Positions 5,128-8,541 of a DNA stretch of 8,541 nt are shown one piece after another. Under the pieces are notes generated by a model that was not told where the DNA came from, searched no databases, and worked only from the letters and a program-made list of their open reading frames with translations. This stretch comes from JAGTVG01 sp964389805 (GTDB lineage Bacteria; Bacteroidota; Bacteroidia; Cytophagales; Cyclobacteriaceae), in assembly GCA_964389805.1 (NCBI GenBank), contig CAYMFU010000331.1, positions 1 through 8,541 on the forward strand, in the 5' to 3' direction. Within the stretch, counting starts at the first letter, position 1, and each line of letters begins with the position of its first letter. The translations under genes were made by a program, and so were the position numbers.

Positions 5128-7904
5128 TCGTATAAGAGATATTTTCTTCGAATTTCAAGAAAAGGTTCGATCTCTGCCTGGCAAGCTTCAATTACTTTCT
5201 CCACGGTCATGCCGGGCTCATCAAGGCTCTTGATAACAGCTGGAGGAGACCATACTAATGAGTCGGGATTGGTCTTTTTATAAGCATCAATAATATTAAC
5301 GGCTGCTTCTACAGATCGGTAGGATGAGTAATCGGTCAGCATAATCTCCACACCCCCACTCATGCGGTTCCATGGCTTGCCCCTTGGATTAAAACCGGGA
5401 TTGGCTGATTTTGGGATAAAATATATCGGCCTGAACACTGCCCCTTCAATGCCCCTTGTATTCAGGTCTTTAGCCGCAGCTACAGGATCCACCCATGGTG
5501 CTCCGGTCATTAGGAAAGGCTTCGTGGTTCCTCTGGCCTCTGAGATATTCATCCTCTCGAATAAGCACTGTCCAGGATATACTATGGCCGTTTCCATTGT
5601 CCCCATATTTGGTGAAGGCATAACCCAATACAACCCGGTTTTATCCCAGGTCATATTACGCTTCCATCCTTTCATCTTAACGACTGTGAGATCGGCATAA
5701 AATCCCTCTGTTTCATTCCACATGCTAGCCAGTTCCCCATAGGTCATTCCATGACGTAATGGAAGAGGATGTCTGAAAATGCCCCCTAAATCAAGGTTAG
5801 GCCCTTCTATGATATCACCACCCAGCGGATTAGGCCGGTCGAGAACGATGAATGGGATCCCCATCTGAGCACAAGCCTGCATGGCGAAGGACATGGAATA
5901 TTTAAAAGTATACCATGCAGATCCTACACCCTGGATATCAAAAACCAGGACGTCAAGATTCTCCAGCCATTCTCTTTTAGGAGAATAAGAATCACCATAA
6001 AGGCTATATACTGGTATTCCTGTCATGAGATCCACTTCACCTTCTAGTATTATTCTTCCCTGCTTTGCTCCCCGAACACCATGTTCCGCACCAAATAAGG
6101 CCACAAGGTTTACGCCTGGCGTTCTGGCCAATATGTCAATACTGCTTTGAAGATCAGAACCCACAGCTGATGGATTGGTAATCAAACCGATCCTTTTATC
6201 ACGTATCAAATCAAGGTGATCTTCAACAAGTACGTCTATTCCCGGCAATACCATTTTATTATCAACATGCAGCTCAGTTTTCTTTTCAAAATACTCAGTA
6301 AGTATTCTGTCTATACTGGTCATATTGACCTGAGGGATATTGCTTACCGGCAGTTGAACCATTTTGCTTTCATTACCGAACCGGTCGACTGCAGAAACAC
6401 CAATTTGAGATAAAGGAATTAGCAATTCTTTCAGGTCTTCCATATCTGATGGATATTCTTCGCCCAGATTACTCATATTCAGAAGATATCCTGGAATTTT
6501 ATCTGAGGAAACCGGCTGACCATGAATATGATGATTCCAAACAGATCCATATTTGAAATAAACTATCCAGGATCCCATTTTATCCCCAGCTAAATGCTTC
6601 CAATTAATCTTTAGCGTATCATCTTCAAATTCTATCTCTACATCCGGAGCATCCGGGATCTTATTACTTAACCAGGGCGAGGAAGGTACCAGGGCCTGCC
6701 TTTTATATGGACCTTTAGATATAGCGTTTGCAAGATCTTTATTATTGACCAAAGGTCCGATATTCCAATGCACCATCCCCGGGCTCTCCGGCAACATTCC
6801 CCTTGTAACCATGATCTGATTAATGGTTTCATCAATGCCTTTTTCTCCTGTATACCGGCTGATTGCCATACCCGGCCATACATGCCTCCCCTTTTTGTTT
6901 TCTCCGGCCCACCATCCTAATAGTACAGGATAGCTTTGTGGTAGCTGATTTATGGACCAATATAACTGCGGGGTCATATAATCGATCCATCCTTCATTGA
7001 TCCACAACTTGGCATCCGCATACAATTGACTATACTGGTCGAATCCTGCTATAGCTGGAGGATTGTTGGGCCTCCAGATCCCAAATGGGCTCAATCCGAA
7101 TTTTACGTAAGGTTTTTCTGCCTTTATACCTTTATACAGTCTTTTTATGAATGTATTTACATTTTCTCTTCGCCAGTCCCCTTTAGATAATTTACCGCCT
7201 TTCACCTTATATTGCTTCCAGCTCCTGTCATCCGGAAAGTCTTTATTGTTATTGTAGGAAGGGTAAGGATAGAAATAATCATCAAAATGAATACCATCAA
7301 CATTGTATCGACGAACAATGTCCATGACTACATCATATGAATGATCCTGGGTACCCTGCAATCCTGGGTCCATCCACCAGAATCCTTTTTCTAGCCTGAC
7401 TACCAGGTCAGGTCTCTTTTTAACAATGGAAGCTTCTGTCACTTCCCCACCAACGGTATGGTGAGCACGGTATGGATTTAACCATGCATGAAGCTCAATA
7501 CCCCGCCTATGTGCTTCTTCAATCCAGAATTTCAAAGGATCATAGTAGGGATCAGGAGCCACACCCTGTTCTCCGGTTAAATACAAGGACCAGGGTTCCA
7601 GGGAACTTTCATATAGAGCATCACATTGTGGCCTGACCTGCAATACAACTGCATTGAAATGATTTTCATAAAGTAAGTCCAATAATTGAATGGCTTCCAG
7701 CTTTTGTTCTTCTACTGGAAGACCTGGCCTGCTTGGCCAATTAATATTTGCTACGGAGGCTACCCATGCTGCACGGAATTCCCGTTCAGCGCTAGGGGTG
7801 CGACCGGAAGGATCGCCGGTTATCAAAGGTTTGGTACTGACACATTCTGTAAGGACATAAAACATTATGGCAGATATTATCAAAAGGGAGGCTTTTTTAA
7901 TCAT
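5124..7904 (-). CDS. Lipoprotein fusion of GHL10 (DigH/YddW-like) glycosidase domain and DUF1343/NamZ exo-N-acetylmuramidase
   Basis: The 926-residue product has two enzyme-type domains. Residues about 40-400 are a GHL10 (PF02638) barrel with EFRAAWVAS (42-50), VVLQVRPQCDALYESSLEPW (86-105), HAWLNPYRAHH (139-149), VDGIHFDDYFYPYP (202-215), GLSPFGIW (270-277) and IDYMTPQLYWS (307-317). E. coli DigH (YddW) of this family is a lipoprotein that cleaves peptide-free peptidoglycan glycan. Residues about 415-520 look like an FN3-type sandwich. Residues about 553-925 are DUF1343 (GH171, NamZ), with GLITNPSAVG (573-582), LFGAEHGVRG (603-612), VLVFDIQGVGSAWYTF (652-667) and LDRPNPLGG (688-696); this family removes MurNAc from non-reducing ends. 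NamZ proteins are usually about 400 residues alone. The N-terminus is lipoprotein-like with Cys21, but Glu at -1 (LTEC) is unusual. It is first in the minus-strand set and overlaps the amidase gene by 4 bases. Domain identity is firm; exact substrate is inferred. Confidence 0.93.
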   Translation of the reverse strand: MIKKASLLIISAIMFYVLTECVSTKPLITGDPSGRTPSAEREFRAAWVASVANINWPSRPGLPVEEQKLEAIQLLDLLYENHFNAVVLQVRPQCDALYESSLEPWSLYLTGEQGVAPDPYYDPLKFWIEEAHRRGIELHAWLNPYRAHHTVGGEVTEASIVKKRPDLVVRLEKGFWWMDPGLQGTQDHSYDVVMDIVRRYNVDGIHFDDYFYPYPSYNNNKDFPDDRSWKQYKVKGGKLSKGDWRRENVNTFIKRLYKGIKAEKPYVKFGLSPFGIWRPNNPPAIAGFDQYSQLYADAKLWINEGWIDYMTPQLYWSINQLPQSYPVLLGWWAGENKKGRHVWPGMAISRYTGEKGIDETINQIMVTRGMLPESPGMVHWNIGPLVNNKDLANAISKGPYKRQALVPSSPWLSNKIPDAPDVEIEFEDDTLKINWKHLAGDKMGSWIVYFKYGSVWNHHIHGQPVSSDKIPGYLLNMSNLGEEYPSDMEDLKELLIPLSQIGVSAVDRFGNESKMVQLPVSNIPQVNMTSIDRILTEYFEKKTELHVDNKMVLPGIDVLVEDHLDLIRDKRIGLITNPSAVGSDLQSSIDILARTPGVNLVALFGAEHGVRGAKQGRIILEGEVDLMTGIPVYSLYGDSYSPKREWLENLDVLVFDIQGVGSAWYTFKYSMSFAMQACAQMGIPFIVLDRPNPLGGDIIEGPNLDLGGIFRHPLPLRHGMTYGELASMWNETEGFYADLTVVKMKGWKRNMTWDKTGLYWVMPSPNMGTMETAIVYPGQCLFERMNISEARGTTKPFLMTGAPWVDPVAAAKDLNTRGIEGAVFRPIYFIPKSANPGFNPRGKPWNRMSGGVEIMLTDYSSYRSVEAAVNIIDAYKKTNPDSLVWSPPAVIKSLDEPGMTVEKVIEACQAEIEPFLEIRRKYLLYE

Positions 7905-8137
7905 CGTAATAAAAAAATAGTAGTGCTTAAGTCATATAAAAATTGAACTGGAATAATCTCCCGGACAAAATAATAGATTTTATTGATTTTCTCTACATTT
8001 TTTTGAATTGAAGATACTTAAAATGCAAATGCTTATTCATCTGTGTGATCGAAAGCAGTTTAATCATCTGGAATGTCTTTGATTTTTATTAAATTGGGAT
8101 CATATGCTACAGTGCTTATTCTTTAATTTCAATTGAT
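7905..8137. other. Divergent intergenic region
   Basis: This 233-base AT-rich stretch separates the minus-strand set from the plus-strand gene and should hold promoters for both. On the minus strand TTATTTTG (7961-7975 region) is one base from the Bacteroidota -7 pattern TAnnTTTG, but no TTTG sits at the expected -33 distance. On the plus strand TTTG at 8078-8081 has no good -7 partner. No strong hairpin or operator-like palindrome was found, so no promoter is called. Confidence 0.6.
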
Positions 8138-8541
8138 ATGTTAATCAAAGCCACCACAGCCTTTTGTATTATTACTATTTCCTGTTCATTACCTGTAAAA
8201 GCTATCATAGCATGGGATCTCTTCGGGATGATTTATCCTCCTACTGAGAAAGAACAAGTAAATCGCCAACCCTCATTACAATCAAAAATAGAAGGCATGC
8301 TCATTGGCTCGGCAATAGGCGATGCAGCTGGCGGACCAGTAGAATTTGTCCACCCGCCAGATCGCAGTTTCTGGTCTACAACAGATAAGAAGATTACGAA
8401 AGAGGGCATCAATGAGCTTGGGAGTCTTTTCAAGTTACGCCCTTACCCCAAGGAGGCTGAACCTTTCGCACAATGGGAGTCTTATGGCCCGGCTGGTACT
8501 ATAACCGATGACACCCGATTCAAGTTGATCTTCTTCAACTC
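8138..8541 (+). CDS. Exported ADP-ribosylglycohydrolase-family protein, N-terminal part (runs off window)
   Basis: Only the first 134 residues lie in the window; the gene continues past the right edge in an open frame. Residues 1-25 form a hydrophobic export signal (MLIKATTAFCIITISCSLPV, then KAIIA) with a possible signal-peptidase I site near VKA. The mature part carries two hallmarks of the ADP-ribosylglycohydrolase (DraG/ARH) family: IEGMLIGSAIGDAAGGPVEF (51-70), matching GxxxGDAxGxPxE, and TITDDTRF (121-128), whose paired aspartates D124 and D125 bind magnesium in characterised members. The C-terminal metal-binding aspartates of the family would lie outside the window. Family members remove ADP-ribose from proteins or small molecules in the cytoplasm, so an export signal is notable; many exported relatives have no known substrate. 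ATG 8138 is the only ATG in the frame after the stop at 8090. It is transcribed away from the peptidoglycan genes. Confidence 0.85.
   Translation, partial: MLIKATTAFCIITISCSLPVKAIIAWDLFGMIYPPTEKEQVNRQPSLQSKIEGMLIGSAIGDAAGGPVEFVHPPDRSFWSTTDKKITKEGINELGSLFKLRPYPKEAEPFAQWESYGPAGTITDDTRFKLIFFN

Noticed and set aside
5362..5700. 112-codon plus-strand open frame opposite the NamZ domain
   Set aside because: It mirrors conserved NamZ codons on the other strand, and its translation has no family-like motif.
7686..7946. 86-codon plus-strand open frame across the start of the NamZ-fusion gene
   Set aside because: It lies opposite the signal peptide and barrel start of a strongly supported gene, and its translation shows no recognisable domain.
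7955..7980. Short inverted repeat AATCT/AGATT in the divergent intergenic region
   Set aside because: The arms are only about 5 bases in very AT-rich DNA, which is expected by chance.
8233..8433. 66-codon minus-strand open frame opposite the ADP-ribosylglycohydrolase gene
   Set aside because: The plus-strand frame here carries the GDAxGxPxE motif; the minus-strand frame is a shadow.

Overview
The window looks like chromosomal DNA of a member of the Bacteroidota. It is AT-rich, most starts lack a well-placed Shine-Dalgarno sequence, and several proteins carry export or lipoprotein signals. The protein families are also typical of that phylum: GHL10 glycosidase-like lipoproteins, DUF1343/NamZ, BNR_4 propellers and an exported ADP-ribosylglycohydrolase-like protein. 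No species can be assigned from the sequence alone.

Four complete genes run on the minus strand, in transcription order from right to left. At 7904-5124 is a 926-residue lipoprotein joining a GHL10 (DigH/YddW-like) glycosidase-type TIM barrel, an FN3-like sandwich and a DUF1343/NamZ exo-N-acetylmuramidase domain. At 5127-1975 is a 1050-residue lipoprotein with a degenerate GHL10-like barrel, a long beta-rich middle with SH3-like and AMIN-like parts, and a C-terminal zinc N-acetylmuramoyl-L-alanine amidase (Amidase_3) with all catalytic residues present. At 1949-1452 is a small GNAT-fold protein. At 1402-92 is a secreted BNR_4 beta-propeller that resembles the PL24/PL25 polysaccharide-lyase group. 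The first two genes overlap by 4 bases (ATGA), and the remaining gaps are 25 and 49 bases, so one transcript is likely. After a 233-base divergent intergenic region, an exported ADP-ribosylglycohydrolase-like gene begins on the plus strand at 8138 and runs off the right edge.

The main point of interest is the pair of large lipoproteins. Between them they carry the activities expected to take peptidoglycan glycan apart: an amidase to remove stem peptides, a DigH-like domain expected to cut the resulting denuded glycan, and a NamZ domain expected to release MurNAc from non-reducing ends. The second protein also carries a barrel related to the first protein's GHL10 domain but lacking its conserved acidic and aromatic motifs, as if kept for binding or structure. 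The pathway is an inference from domain content. No insertion sequence, tRNA, rRNA or CRISPR array was seen.
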